From Paguma larvata (Eukaryota; Chordata; Mammalia; Carnivora; Viverridae), in contig CM057843.1 in the NCBI GenBank assembly GCA_030068075.1, positions 40,803,832 to 40,867,831 on the forward strand: a stretch of 64,000 bases of DNA, in the 5' to 3' direction. Position numbers and translations under genes: made by a program. Below the pieces are notes generated by a model. It ran no database searches. It was not told the origin of the DNA and saw only the letters and a list, made by a program, of their open reading frames with translations. This document shows, piece after piece, positions 44,573-63,000 of this stretch. Each line of letters opens with the position of its first letter. Position 1 is the stretch's first letter.

Positions 44573-44787
44573 AGGAGTGCCTGGGTGGCACAGTTGCTGA
44601 TTCTTGATCAGCATCTGATTCTTGATCTCAGCTCAGGTCATGATCTCCCAGTTTGTGACTTTGAGCCCCACATCAGGCTCTGCGCTGATGGTGGAGAGCC
44701 AGCTTAGGGTTCTCTCTCTCCTCCTCTCTTGTCCCTCCCCAGCTTGTGTTCTCCCTCTCTCAAAATAAATAAACTTAAGGAAAAAAG
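44573..44787 (+). mobile_element. CAN-SINE (forward) with short internal duplication
   Basis: aggagtgcctgggtggcac, then ctgattcttgatc appears twice, and aaataaataaacttaagg ends it. Confidence 0.88.
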
Positions 44788-45032
44788 TTTTAATAGATTT
44801 GCAGTGGTATCATCTTGTGATTTTGGTTTGTATTTCCTTAACGATAATGATGTTGAGTGTTTCCTTGCCATCCGTATATCATCTTTGGTAAAGTTTCTGT
44901 TTAAACCTTTTGCCCACTTGAAAATTTGGGTTTTCTTATTATTGTGTTTTGAAAGTTTATTGTATATTTTAGAAATATAATACATATCTTTTATGAAGTA
45001 TGAGAGTTGTGAATACTTTCTCCCAGCCCAGT

Positions 45033-45186
45033 TTTTTGGTTTTTTATTTTTGTTTGTTTGTCTATAAGTAGGCTCCATGCCAAGCATGGAGCCCAGTTAG
45101 GGGGCTTGACCTCTTAACTCTGAGATAAAGACCTGAGCCGAGATCAGAAGTCGGACACTTAACTGACTGAGCTACCCAGGCGCCCT
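45033..45186 (-). mobile_element. Older CAN-SINE (reverse) with TSD
   Basis: T/G-rich tail, gtaggctccatgccaagc to gagctacccaggcgccc. TSD cagcccagttttt / cagtccagttttt. Confidence 0.9.
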
Positions 45187-45610
45187 ACAGTCCAGTTTTT
45201 CAATTTTTTTCTTTTATAGATTTTACTTGTGGCAGTGTAGCTTAGGAAACCTTTGTCTACCCCAAAGTTACAAAGATTTTATTCTGTGTATTCCTTCTAG
45301 AAAGTTTATAATTTTAGGTTTTACGTTTAGGTCTGTGATACATTTTTTTTTTAATTGTGTGCAGTGTGGATTGAGACTCATTTATTTTTCTTTTTTTGTG
45401 TATGGATACTGAATTCTAGCACCATTTATTGAAAATACTGTTATTTCTTTATTGAATTATCTTTGCACCTTTGTTGAAGATAAGTTATTCATAAATGTAT
45501 GGGTCTTTTTCTGGACTCAACTATATTATTAATCCTGTTTTGTATTGTGTCTGATAAATCCAGAATGATTTGAAAACTTAGCTGGCTAGTTTTAGCAATT
45601 TGTGAAGCAT

Positions 45611-45798
45611 GGGGCACCTGGTTGTCCCAGTCAGTTGAGCGTCTGACTCTTGATCTCAGGTCAAGTCTTGATTTCAGGGTCGTGAGTTCAAACCCCATGT
45701 CAGGTTCTGCAATGACAGTATGGAGCCTGCTTGAGATCCTCTTTTCCTCTCTCTCTCTCCCTCTGCACCCTCTCAAAAATCAATAAACTTAAAACAAA
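45611..45798 (+). mobile_element. CAN-SINE (forward)
   Basis: ggggcacctggttgtcccag to aaaaatcaataaacttaaaa. Confidence 0.88.
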
Positions 45799-46051
45799 CA
45801 TTGTTGTCCTAAGATAAATACTCTAAAGATTTACTTTCAAAATAGTATCCAGTTGTTGGTATTAACACCTTTTAAGTAATTGTTTCTAGACTTATAAATG
45901 TTGCTTTAGAAGTTAAAATAAGAGGCAAGTGTTAATTTTAAAGAGATTGTTGGACAAAATATTGGAGGTTAATTAAAGAGAGACTTTCAGAGATTGTAGC
46001 TATTATAATTTTTCATTTTTAGTATTTGTTGATGATTGCTTTTCTTCATTC

Positions 46052-46228
46052 TTTTTTTTTAAAGTTTTATTTATTTTTTTGACAGAGATAGAGACTGTGG
46101 GAGGAGCAGAGAGAGAGGGAGAGAGAGAGAATCCCAAGCAGTGTGGGGCTCGAACTCATGAAACTGTGAAGTGATGACCTGAGTCAAAACCAAGAGTCAG
46201 ATGCTTAACTGAGCCACCCAGGCGCCCC
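46052..46228 (-). mobile_element. CAN-SINE (reverse)
   Basis: tttaaagttttatttattt to gagccacccaggcgccccc. Confidence 0.9.
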
Positions 46229-46344
46229 CGACTTGTCCTCATTCTTGGAATGCCTGCTCCTCCATTTTTAATATTTGCTTTTTTTCTTTGGAAAACCTGT
46301 TTCTGTCCTGTTACTCCTTTCTTCTTTTGGATATACTCTATTAC

Positions 46345-46560
46345 ATAATTTTATTTTTATCATTTTTATTATGCTAAGATACATACAACATGCAAGTTAC
46401 CATTTTAGCTATTTTATTTAAAGTTTACAGTTCAGTGGCATTAAGTATATTAACAGTGTTGTACAACCATTATCACCACCACTGTCTAATTCCAGAACTT
46501 TTTCATCACTACCACACAATTTCAGCTCCTAACTGTTCTCTGTTGTTTAGCCACCGTGTT
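46345..46560 (-). mobile_element. Old LINE-1 3' UTR fragment (reverse)
   Basis: accattttagctattttat, acagttcagtggcattaag, gtacaaccattatcaccacc. Confidence 0.75.
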
Positions 46561-46564
46561 AAGT

Positions 46565-46670
46565 TTTAGGGTTGTAAGAGATAAACAAGATTTAGTTCTT
46601 GTTCTTAAAGACTTTACAGTCTGATGAGGGAAACCAGTAACCTAGCAGTTTTGATACAGTGTGGCAAATT
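46565..46670 (-). mobile_element. L2-like fragment (reverse)
   Basis: gttcttaaagactttacag, tctgatgagggaaacc. DNA from 46691 to 47328 is unassigned. Confidence 0.5.
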
Positions 46671-47328
46671 ATATGTTCAAGATCTCTATGGTTAAGATTT
46701 ATTCAAGTAAAATTTTACCTTGAAAAAGTAAAGTAACTTTTTGTTAACATTCAAGTTGACCTACCACTCCACACACTGAATTAGCATAGGCTAGACTGAA
46801 GTCTTTCGTCTTTTGATTTTGGTCAATTCAGGACTCACAAATCATCATGCCCTCTATTTTGTAACAGAAAGGAAACCAGAAAGTTGGTACTCTGTTTTAA
46901 AGCCAAATTATGAGCTATTATATGCTAATGGAGTAGGGAGATCAGAGAAAACCATGATTAGAGAGAACTTCCTAGTTGTCTGCTCCTATCCTCAGTTGAA
47001 CTATTTTGACTTATTCTAGTTGCAATGACTGCTTGCTTGATTATGGTCAAATATGGCATTATACAGACATGTTTATCTCTCTGGGCAGATCATTTGAGGA
47101 ATAGCTGTATTTAGAATACTGTGTCAAAAGACTGTGTTTTTAGATTCTTTGAAACTTGGGAGTTAGCAATTGATTTAAAGTGGAATGTTTTAGCAGTTTT
47201 AGTTTAAAAGCAATGTTACCAACGTTGAACAGTATTATAATACAGATTTTTATTTGCATTCTTCTATTATTATGATTTATATTCTTTAGTACAGTATTGT
47301 TTATGAAAAGCTAAAAACCATGGCTCTT

Positions 47329-47534
47329 TTTTTTTAAGTTTATTTATTTATTTTGAAAGAGAGAGAGAGAGAGAGCGAGCGCACGCGCGCACAGGACGGG
47401 CAGAGAGAACAAATCCCAAGCAGGCTCCACACTGTCAGTGCAGAGCCCGATGTGGAGCTCAACTCACGAACAGTGAGATTCATGACTTGAGCCAAAACCA
47501 AGAGTGACACTCAACCGACTGAGCCACCCAGGCG
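47329..47534 (-). mobile_element. CAN-SINE (reverse) 300 nt before exon 2
   Basis: tttaagtttatttatttt, (GA)n then gcgcacgcgcgcaca, ending gagccacccaggcg. It is the last SINE before the SINE-poor zone. Confidence 0.9.
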
Positions 47535-47808
47535 TTTTTAAGATTCTACAGTCTCCATGATATTATCAGTCCGATAAGGAGTTGATAATCCCAAGTGGTT
47601 GATAGTATTTTAGTTAACAATTTCAATGTTTATCATAGAGAGAATTCCTATTACTAGGCATAGACTTCTAATAAATTATTTTTTATAGATTTGGAAAAGT
47701 CTGAAATTGTGACACAGTTTTGATTATGTACTAAAAAAGAATGAAAAGTTAAAAAATAACCCCTAGTTGGATTAGATTATTCATAATTTTGGCATTTATT
47801 ACTTTTGA

Positions 47809-52530
<4,722 letters not shown>

Positions 52531-52627
52531 GGGGTGCCTGGCTTGTTCATGCTCAGTTGGTAGAGCATGAGAATCTTGATCTTGGGGTCATGAATTCAAG
52601 CCCCACATTGGGAGTAGAGTTTACTTA
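52531..52627 (+). mobile_element. Short older CAN-SINE (forward)
   Basis: ggggtgcctggcttgttcat to ggagtagagtttacttaaa. Confidence 0.85.
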
Positions 52628-52628
52628 A

Positions 52629-52665
52629 ATAGGTAGATAGGTAGATACGTACGTACGTAGGTAAG
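52629..52665. repeat. (TAGG/TACG)n microsatellite at SINE tail
   Basis: aggtagataggtagatacg, then tacgtacgtaggtaag. Confidence 0.85.
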
Positions 52666-54483
52666 ATGGATAGAATTTCTCTGCAGTTCTTCCATGTGCA
52701 TTTAATTTATAAACAGCCTGTCATTGTCATGCCCACTGATTAGTTATAAACCAGACAGAGTTAAAAAATTTAAGAAAAAATTTTCTATTACTTATTTTTG
52801 GTTCTATGAAATTATAATTCAACCTCAAACTGTATATTTTATTTTAAAATAAAAAATAAAGATTTTTTAGTTATGACTATAATGACTGAAATGGTAAATA
52901 ATTAAATAGTGAATTTACTTCAGAAGTAAATTTAGTGCTTGTTGCCCTCGTAATATCTAGGTTACCTGTTTGGGCTTTAAATGACTCCAATTTACTCTTA
53001 CAAATAACATCCATGGGAATAATTAGCAAAATCACAACTCCAAACAGAATAGATTATTATTTTCACAGGCTTTTGAGCGAGTCCCTTGTTCTTTCATAGT
53101 GAATGTTCAGTGAACATTTTGATCATTTCAGGGATAGGCAAGTCTGCTTTGTTCTACTTTGTTATGAAGTATTTTGGTGTGCCTTCCTTGTGTTACCCAT
53201 CATCCCTAAGCCTACTGCATTTTTGACAAGTGTTTATAAAACTTTTTTCTTTTTTTGGTAGGAAAAGGGACCATACTGAATACTAGTCCTTTCTGCAGAG
53301 TCACAGAGCTGCCCTTTTTCCTCCAAAAGCAGGTAGTCTGAAATGATAGGAAAGGCCCAGGTTTTCTGTATTAGTCATTCACTTAATATCTGCGGTTGGT
53401 GAGGGGAAGAGGTTCTGAGATAATGTCCATTGTTTCTGTTGCCTTTGTTATAATCATAAGGACATAAAGTGGCATAATAATTTTAGTACAGACCCTGACA
53501 TTTCATTTCTTATTCATACTTAGGAAAGTAGATTTAATTAAAGAACAGCTTTCACCTAAAGTTTGAGAAATGCCACTACCATTTTGTATCAATAGGTTGT
53601 TTTTTTTTTTGAGGTGACAGCCATCTTGAGTGGTTTTGTAAAAGTGGTGCTAATGTGTATAATCCTAAAGTTTTCTTTTTTCTTCCTCTACCTTTAACAT
53701 TTGCTTTTCCTTTCACTGTTGTCAGTCACAACACGCTGCTCTTGAACCTCTCTGCTGGTCTTGACTCGTGAATTTACTTATGCTTTCACTCTTCTTTAAT
53801 AAATACATTAATTGCAAGCAGTGAATTGAAAACAAGACAAAAAAAAAAAAACGACCATTAGTGATTGGACAGTTTCTTACTTTGTGTTACATTTAACTGT
53901 TCTTTTGACAGCCCAGTTTTTAAAGCCAGGTTCGTATGGAAATGCTTTCACTCCACTTGCACTGCTTTTGGAAATAGCATACTGCTTCATCTGTCTGTTT
54001 ATTTTAGTGCATTCATAATATAACACAGTCAGCATAATGTCTCATCTCCACTTAGCCAAAGATTGAGTTCTCTTAAATAAAAAAAGGGAGCAACAATTTT
54101 TGTCAGCATGGCTAAATACCCTAAATCTTTGTGCTAAGTATAGTTATAACATTAGCCTATTAAAAGATTAAATGATAATTTAGTCAACTACATAATCTTA
54201 GAGTCATTCTGTTATCCTTGTCCTTTCCATAGTTATTCACTTGTTAGGGGGTTTTGATATAAAGTAAGGATTTTATGTACAGGTAAGTTTATATTCATAG
54301 TAGTATAATAAAGTCCTCTTTTTCGTTTTCTGCTAACGTTACTTGTAGTAAGACTTTAATTATCATTTTTTAAAAGGTTTTTGTGATGTCTGATAATATG
54401 GAAGTTATTGCCTTGGATTATACATAACCATGGCATTTTCTAATTCTTTCAGTTCCTGGCAAAAAGTAATTTCTAGTGACCTT
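52666..54483. other. Intron 2, unassigned; possible cryptic exon near 53726
   Basis: AT-rich with no SINE. A strong pyrimidine tract and cag at 53660-53725, an aataaa at 53798 and an A-run at about 53838-53851 are noted as a finding. Confidence 0.45.
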
Positions 54484-54681
54484 TTGTTTCATTTATTTAT
54501 TTTAGAGAGAGAGAGTGGGCGAGAGCACAAGTGGGGGAAAGGGGCAGAGAAAGAGAGAGAAAAAAAATCCCAAGCATGGAGCCTGGAGCCCAATGCAGGA
54601 CTCTATCCTATGACCCCGGGATCATGATGACCTGAGCCAAAATCAAGAGTCACTTGATGGAATGAGCCACCTGGGCACCCC
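54484..54681 (-). mobile_element. CAN-SINE (reverse)
   Basis: tttgtttcatttatttatt to gagccacctgggcacccc. Confidence 0.9.
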
Positions 54682-56361
<1,680 letters not shown>

Positions 56362-57904
56362 TGATCTTATACCTGAATATATTTATTGTCTTTTTAAGAA
56401 AAAAGTGTTTGGGCTTTTCCCCGTGCCTTTTCTCCCCTAGAATAGTCTATATTTTTCCTTTAACTGTATTTTAAGTCACTATTAACATCATAATTTGCAA
56501 GAGTAAGCTGCTGTGTCATGAATACTTTCAGGTCAAACATATTGTGTGTGTATGGCTCAATTGGTTTTAAAATTTTTGATGGGGTGTGTCATTTAGTGAT
56601 ACTATATTGTGGCTTCATTATTATAAAGGGAGCCATTCAATGGCAGAATCTAATTTTTGCCCTTCTGAATTCTCCCTGAAGCTGATGACTGCCCTGGCTC
56701 TTTTTCTCTGCAGTCAGAATCCATGTAGTAGTAGAGAGAAGAACTGACCCATATGAAACATTAGGTGGAAGCAGAGGATGGTTTCCTAGGGCTCTCTGAG
56801 CGGAGGCATCGTTTCTCAGGTTCAGATTAGGCTCTGGAAAATACATGACTTGAAGTTTCCATTGCATTCATTTTTTCTTTTAACCATGCTAATCATTTGG
56901 GTAAAAACAAAATACTAATATTTCTGCTTTTGAGTTTCTTGCTAATTGGAAACCAACTTCATTCACTTTTTAGCTCCCTCATGTTCAAGAGCTACTTACT
57001 TTTTATTCTTGGTAGTGTTCTGTGAACACTGCCTCAGCAATGATTGGAATCATTGCACTTCTACTTCTGGTCATGAAGGGTCTCGTTGTATAAAGGGATC
57101 TTTGGAGAGAGGTGTGCTTCTGTTGACTAATTCTTTGATTTTTGGAAATAGACTTCCATAATTGGAATGGGAATCTAACCAATTTAAGTGTGTGTGTTAA
57201 AGGGCACAGGACAGGGCATTAAGCATAATGTTCTAGACTTTAGAACCTTTCCTTTTTAAATTATAATTCTACACGTTCTATTTATCGGTGACACAAAGGA
57301 GATGCTTAATAAATATATTTCAAATTAGTATTTATTACTAAGAACTAACCTGTTTTGAGGGGTGGGGAGAAAGATTTGATTATCATTAAACTTGTTTTAT
57401 CGGTGGCACAAGAACTCATTGCAGTTGATATAAAGAGTACTCTCCAATTAAGAGCCATTTATTTGTATGGTGTAGATCGTGGATTTGTAAGAGTCCAGAG
57501 GATGGGGGTAATCAAGACTGAAAGGATAGAACTTGCCCCAGTAGTTTATATAGTTGTGAGTGTTGGGTTGAATCGAATGGAGGTGATTGTTCACAGGATG
57601 GTCTCAAGACTGGATTTGATCTTTCCCTATTAAATTTACCCTCCTATTCGGAGATTCCCAGGAGGATTGTTGGTTCTTACTCTTTTTGTTCAGGCAGACA
57701 AGGGAGTAGAATTTGGGGGCATTTCATAGGGGCTAGCAAATCTGTTTGAATCCCAGAATTTTTCATTTGTAAGCATCAGAGACTTTAAAGTACACCTACC
57801 AGAGGAAGAAAGAGTGCAAAAGAGTGACTTTAAGAAAGGAGAGGTAATTGGACATTCACTTGTTTTGGGGTGATAGAAAATTTTAATTTTATTTTAAGAA
57901 TACT

Positions 57905-58040
57905 TAGAATTTTGGTTTTGTTTTTATCTGATCCCCTTGAAATAAGGAATTAGGTTTTATCCATATTTTAATTCCACCTGCATAGTTGCAGGCATAGAAT
58001 AAGCATTCAATAACTCCTAAGTTCATTATTCATCTAAAAT
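57905..58040 (+). mobile_element. L2 3' end (forward), diverged
   Basis: ccttgaaataaggaattagg, ccacctgcatagttgcagg, ataagcattcaataactcc. Confidence 0.55.
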
Positions 58041-58064
58041 ACAAGGGGAACTTGAAGCCCATCT

Positions 58065-58175
58065 CTTTTTTTTCCTTTTCAATTGTGATAGAAAACACAT
58101 AACATAAAATTACCATCTTAACCATTTTTAAGCGTACAGTTCAGTAGTGTTAACTAAATTCACATTGTTGTATGA
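58065..58175 (-). mobile_element. Old LINE-1 3' UTR fragment (reverse)
   Basis: aaaacacataacataaaatt, taaccatttttaagcgtaca, gttcagtagtgttaac. Confidence 0.75.
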
Positions 58176-58972
58176 GGCCCATCTGTTTTGAATGGCTGGT
58201 ACAGTATCTTTACCCTCGAAAAGAATGGATCCTTCTTCTGTTGCCAACATTAAAGGCCAAGTTTAATTGTCTTGTCAATGGCTCTTTATTTTCTTAGTGT
58301 TAGAATCACCAGTGTGCATGCTTCTCTTGCATAGTTCTTTCTGTAATACCCACATGATCTGACCTAGAATGTAGCAACATTTATGGCATGTTGAGGTCAT
58401 TCACGACAGATTTTTTTCATTGTACCAAACCTTTGCCGAGGATAACCACTGAAGAAAGCCCTGGTGATCTAATGAAAATGATAATGCCTTTTTAGTGTTT
58501 TATAGACTAGTCACTGCATGTAATTTCTGGGCTCATAGCTTTGGAAATCCTTTCAGTTCTCCTTTTTATTTGCTTCCAGGGCTCTAACATCTTTAACATG
58601 CAACCATGCACTAAGATTTAAGCCTGATCTCTTCAGGATTTTTTAATGTTTAAAAATGATTTCAATGCATCCAAGGTTTTTACAGAGTGTCAGTCCTTGG
58701 AGGCTACAGTGCAAATATCTTGTTACTATATAGATTGGGGAATATGGTATGCTGACTCTAGAATGAGATTATCTGTGGCAGGATAGAAAATTGTACTTTG
58801 TAAATTGGGTTTATTTTTGTACTTGTATTTTCTTATTACCATTTATTCTCCCTTACTATTTATTAAAATTATATTTCAGAAGTTAGAAAAAAAGAACTTT
58901 AAAAAGAACTTTTATTGTGTATGGCAGATAAGTGATTGCTAGTGGTTAAAAGGAAAAAAAAAAAAAGACTTA

Positions 58973-59180
58973 GGGGCCCCTGAGTGGCTCAAGTCATGAG
59001 CTCGTGGTTTGTAGGTTCGAGCCCTGTGTTGGGCTCTGCACTGACAGCTCAGAGCCTGGAGTCTGCTTCAGATTCTGTGTCTACCTCTCTCTCTTTCTTC
59101 CCTTCCCCTGCTTGTGCTCTCTCTCTCTCTCTCAAAAAAAATTAAATAAATAAAAATAAATAAAAAGAATTGTTAAAAGA
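58973..59180 (+). mobile_element. CAN-SINE (forward), head region shortened
   Basis: ggggcccctgagtggctcaa passes directly to gtcatgagctcgtgg, missing part of the head, then the normal body and an aaataaataaa tail. TSD aaaagactta on both sides. Confidence 0.9.
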
Positions 59181-59389
59181 AAAGACTTATAGTGGAAAAG
59201 ATGTTGACAAGGTGTCTGAAGGGAACAATACAAAGACCTGTTGATGAGAGAGATTATGTACCATTGCTTATTGTAGAGGCAGAGGATGTATTTAATTTGG
59301 AATAAAGCCAACAGTGAATGATAGTTGTGTTTTGTGGAAGTTGGACTAGATATAGTTCTTGAAATTGTTTTATAACCTTCTGGCAGCTT

Positions 59390-59599
59390 GTTTTAAGTTT
59401 TATTTTATTTATCTTAGTGCCTGCGTGTGCGTACACAAGTTGGGGAGGGGCAGAGAAAGAAGGAGAGAGAGAATCTCAAGCAGGCTCTGCTCTGTCAGCA
59501 TGGAGTCCAGTTGGGGCTGGATCCCATGAACTGCGAGATCATGACCCCAGCCGAGATCAAGAGTTGGATGCTGAACCAGCTGAGCCACCGAGGCGCCCT
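59390..59599 (-). mobile_element. CAN-SINE (reverse) with TSD
   Basis: ttttattttatttatctta to gagccaccgaggcgccc. TSD gcagctt plus tttaa on both sides. Confidence 0.9.
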
Positions 59600-59839
59600 G
59601 TAGCAGCTTTTAAACGGAATGTAGTTCAAAATCTTTATTTTGCTGTGAAATGTTTAGTCGGTAGGTGTCGCCTGGGAGTGGGGTACCTAAACTTTGTTAC
59701 ATTGTCCAGGTGCTTTTTGATGATTTGGCTGATTTTTTTTTTTTTTTTTAAATCACAAACGAAAGGTCAGCCGGTGGGAAAAATTGGTGGGGTCTGATAC
59801 TCTTTCATATCTCACCCTGTCCAGAAGATTCAATCAATA

Positions 59840-59934
59840 ACAGACAACCAACAAATATTTACTGAGCTATCCAGGCTGTAAATAGCATAAGCAAGCCATG
59901 GACAAAGTAGGTAAGACATTGTTCCTGTTCCCCA
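59840..59934 (-). mobile_element. L2 3' fragment (reverse)
   Basis: caacaaatatttactgag, then taagacattgttcctgttcc. Confidence 0.55.
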
Positions 59935-60067
59935 AGACTTGCAGGCTCCTCACTGTCAGCACAGAGCCCAGTATGGGGCTTGAACTCCCTAACCATGAGA
60001 TCATAACTGTGCACCTGAGCCAAAATCAAAGTTGGATGTTTAACTGACTGAGCCACCCAGGCAATCC
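59935..60067 (-). mobile_element. Truncated CAN-SINE (reverse), tail missing
   Basis: gcaggctcctcactgtcag to gagccacccaggcaatcc. Flanks aagacttgc / taagtcttgc. Confidence 0.85.
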
Positions 60068-60069
60068 TA

Positions 60070-60260
60070 AGTCTTGCTTTTTTAAACTGCTGTAGACCTT
60101 TGAAGGTTTCTTGAGGTCAGGGTCTATGTTTTATACTTTCGTGTATTCTTCCCATACTTAGAATTTCGTATGTGATCAATCCAAATATATAATTGATAAA
60201 TCACTCCAAATTCCTCAAGGGTAGGGATTTTTGTCTAGTTTTTTGTTAAAGTACTTGGCA
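60070..60260 (+). mobile_element. L2 3' fragments (forward), diverged
   Basis: ttcttgaggtcagggtctat, cttcccatacttagaattt, then ctcaagggtagggattttt. Confidence 0.45.
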
Positions 60261-60299
60261 TAGGATGTGAAGGAGGTGTGAGCAGCATTTTGAAATATA

Positions 60300-60500
60300 A
60301 GATCTAGATTTGAGTGTGGCTCTGCCACTAACTTTAAGTAAAGGGACAAGTTAACCATCACTGAATTATTTCTTTTTAGTCTAACAAATGGGAATTAAAA
60401 TCTCTGCTCATTTTCTAATAGTTAATGGGGATGAAGCAAATTAAGTGAAGTCACTTTATAAAGACTATAAAATGCTGTATAAATGCTTATTGCTCTTTAT
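60300..60500 (+). mobile_element. MIR (forward)
   Basis: gtggctctgccactaacttt, gtctaacaaatgggaatta, aaatgctgtataaatgctt. Confidence 0.75.
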
Positions 60501-60602
60501 ACCTCTTTGTATATATTTAGATATTTTAACTGAATTGGACATAATCCATTTTTAGGTCTTTTTCTCTCTCTTTTTTTAAAGACTTTATTATTAATTAAAA
60601 AT

Positions 60603-60807
60603 AATTTTTTTTAACATTTATTCATTTTTGAGAGACAGAAAGCGTGAATACAGGAGGGGCAGAGAGAGAGGCAGGCACAGAATCTGAAGCAGGCTCCAGG
60701 CTCTGAGCTGTCAGCACAGAGCCTGATGTGGGGCTCGAACTCGAGTGGTAAGATCATGACTTGAGCTGAAGTTGGACACTTAAACGACTGAGCCACCCAG
60801 GTGCCCC
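60603..60807 (-). mobile_element. CAN-SINE (reverse)
   Basis: ttttttttaacatttattc to gagccacccaggtgcccc. Confidence 0.92.
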
Positions 60808-60828
60808 TATTATTTTTTTTAAAGATGA

Positions 60829-61019
60829 TTTTTTAAAAATATTTATTTTGGGAGAGAGAGAGCATAGTGGGGGGAGGGTCAGAGAGAGAGGGAGACAGAG
60901 AGAATCCCAAGCAGGCTCTGCACCTCTAGCACAGAGCCCATTGGGGAGCTTGAACCCATCAAGATCATGACCTGAGCTAAAGTCAGACAGTTAACCCACT
61001 CAGCCACCTAGGTGCTCCT
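60829..61019 (-). mobile_element. CAN-SINE (reverse)
   Basis: ttttaaaaatatttattttg to cagccacctaggtgctcc. Confidence 0.9.
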
Positions 61020-61034
61020 TAAGACTTTATTTTT

Positions 61035-61255
61035 TTATTATTATTATTTTTTTATGTTTATTTATCTTTGAGAGACATAGAGGCACAGCGTGAACAGGGG
61101 AAGGGCAGAGAGAGAGGGAGACACAGAATCAGAAGCAGGCTCCAGGCTCTGAGCCGTCAACACAGAGCCTGACGCGGGGCTCGAACTCACAGACCGTGAG
61201 ACCATGACCTGAGCCGAAGTCGGCCGCCCAACCGACTGAGCCCCCCAGGCGCCCC
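61035..61255 (-). mobile_element. CAN-SINE (reverse) nested in older SINE, perfect TSD
   Basis: Near-consensus copy ending gagccccccaggcgcccc. TSD aagactttattttt at 61021-61034 and 61256-61269, from the host SINE tail. Confidence 0.93.
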
Positions 61256-61352
61256 AAGACTTTATTTTTAAATATACCCAATGTGGGGCTCAAACTCACA
61301 ACCCTGAGATCAAGAGTCCCAAGCTCCACTGACTGAGTCAACTAGGCGCCCA
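61256..61352 (-). mobile_element. Short older CAN-SINE subtype (reverse)
   Basis: aagactttatttttaaatat to gagtcaactaggcgccc. Its tail begins before the nested copy at 61021. Confidence 0.88.
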
Positions 61353-61798
61353 TCTTTGGGTCTTAATCAGAAACCTAAATGTCATAAAAATCATAAATTC
61401 AGAAGCCCTGTCTTGCTACTCTCTATTTCTCAAAATTTATAATATAGTTCTTATAATGTGCTCAATATATGCTAGATAATTGACTCCTGGATCTGCGTTT
61501 TAATGCTATGTGTATTTTAGGGTCCCTAAACCGCTAATTTTGGTGTCTGTTTCAATAATTCTGAGGTCTTTAGTTATTGCCACTTCTGAGCCTAATTTAC
61601 AACACCTAAGAGTCCCAATCACTAACCTGTGGCGTTGGGAAAGCTGGATAGCAACTCAGAAACAAGAGGTTGGATCCACACTGTCATTTCTTACCCCAAC
61701 ATATACTCCAGATGAATAAAATATATAAATGTTAAAAAAAATCTTAAGATCATTAGGGTGAGCAATGAGGTAATTATTATTTTAAAAATAATGTTGGA

Positions 61799-61936
61799 GG
61801 GGTTCCTGGGTGGCTCACTTGGTTAAACATCCAACTCTTGATGTCAGTTCAGGTCTTGATCTCAGGGCCATGAGTTCAAGCTATGTGTTGAGCTCTGTGC
61901 TGGGTGTGAAGCCTACTTAAAAAAAATAATATAATA
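61799..61936 (+). mobile_element. Older CAN-SINE (forward), left of tandem pair
   Basis: ggggttcctgggtggctcac to gaagcctacttaaaaaaaat. Confidence 0.9.
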
Positions 61937-62144
61937 GGGGTGCCTGGATGGCTCAGTTGGCTAAGTGTTCAGCTCTTGGTTTTGGCTCAGGTCATGATCT
62001 CACTGCTTCATGGGTTTGAGCCCCACATTGGGCTCTGTGCTGGCAACACAGAGCCTGCTTGGGATTTCTGTCTCTTCCTCTCTAGCTGCCCTTTCCCCGC
62101 TCATGCTGTCTCTTTCTTTCTCAAAACAAATAAATAAACTTAAA
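61937..62144 (+). mobile_element. CAN-SINE (forward), right of tandem pair
   Basis: ggggtgcctggatggctcag to aaataaataaacttaaaaaa. The pair is bounded by aataatgttgga on both sides. Confidence 0.92.
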
Positions 62145-63000
62145 AAAATAATAATGTTGGAATGAGAACATCTTTTCTAAGTTTAACTGCAAACCCAGAA
62201 GTCATTTAAAAAGGATACATTTTACTATAATTCATTGTAAATAAAAAAAATCAAACAAACTGGGGGAAATATTTGCAATATCTCATTGTAGAAAAAGGAC
62301 AAATTTCCTTTATGTATTTATCTATTATCTAAAAGACTTAAAATCTAAAGAGAAAAGGGGACATGATATGAATACTGTTTATAAAAAAATAATACAAATA
62401 ACCTTTAAGTGTATGAAAATATTCTCAGTCCTTCTCATAATAGAAATATTATTTATCAGTTTATTCATTTACTTATTTTTAGAAATATGCATTTATAACC
62501 ACAAATACAGTTTTTTACTTTTGCATTAGAAAGGTTAAAAAAATTAACCTGGTCATATTTTGGGAAAACAGGTATTTACATCATAGCCAATGACAATATA
62601 TATTGGTAAACCAGTGCAGAGAACAATTCAAATTACTTAAAGATTAAAATGCATGTATCCTTGGGGCCAGCAATTCTAATTTTCTATTCTTTACTTACTC
62701 TCTGAAATGCACAAACTAATGTATGACTGAGATTATTATATTATGTTACTTTATAGTAATTTAAGATTGGAAACAGTCTGCCATATTTCATTGATTCCAA
62801 AACATTTTTCTCATATTTTAATAAAGATAAAATTAGATGCATCTTATTAACGGCATTATAGTTATAATTGGAAGCTTTTAAATTTCTTTGTGGCACATAA
62901 AATAATGTGTTTTATGGTTAATGACCATTTTGGATTTGAAGAAATAGAATACTAAAATTATATAAAGGGAAACCATGCAACTTTAAAATGATTAAAGTAG

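Larger units (their letters stand above)
44030..45590 (-). mobile_element. Old LINE-1 (L1M) 3' UTR and ORF2 end (reverse), split by SINEs
   Basis: Continuous L1 order: acatggaaattcactcattt, tataaatggaattatacaat, caaactgttttctgaagtg, ttgcccacttgaaaatttgg, ctagcaccatttattgaaaa. SINEs at 44573 and 45033 interrupt it. Confidence 0.8.
61630..62760 (+). mobile_element. Old LINE-1 (L1M) ORF2 fragment (forward), split by two SINEs
   Basis: gggaaagctggatagcaact, ccaacatatactccagatga, then after the SINEs cagaagtcatttaaaaagg, ggaaatatttgcaatatctc. No intact frame. Confidence 0.65.

Noticed and set aside
57355..57633. 92-codon ORF in intron 3
   Set aside because: No splice signals or recognisable pattern; likely chance.
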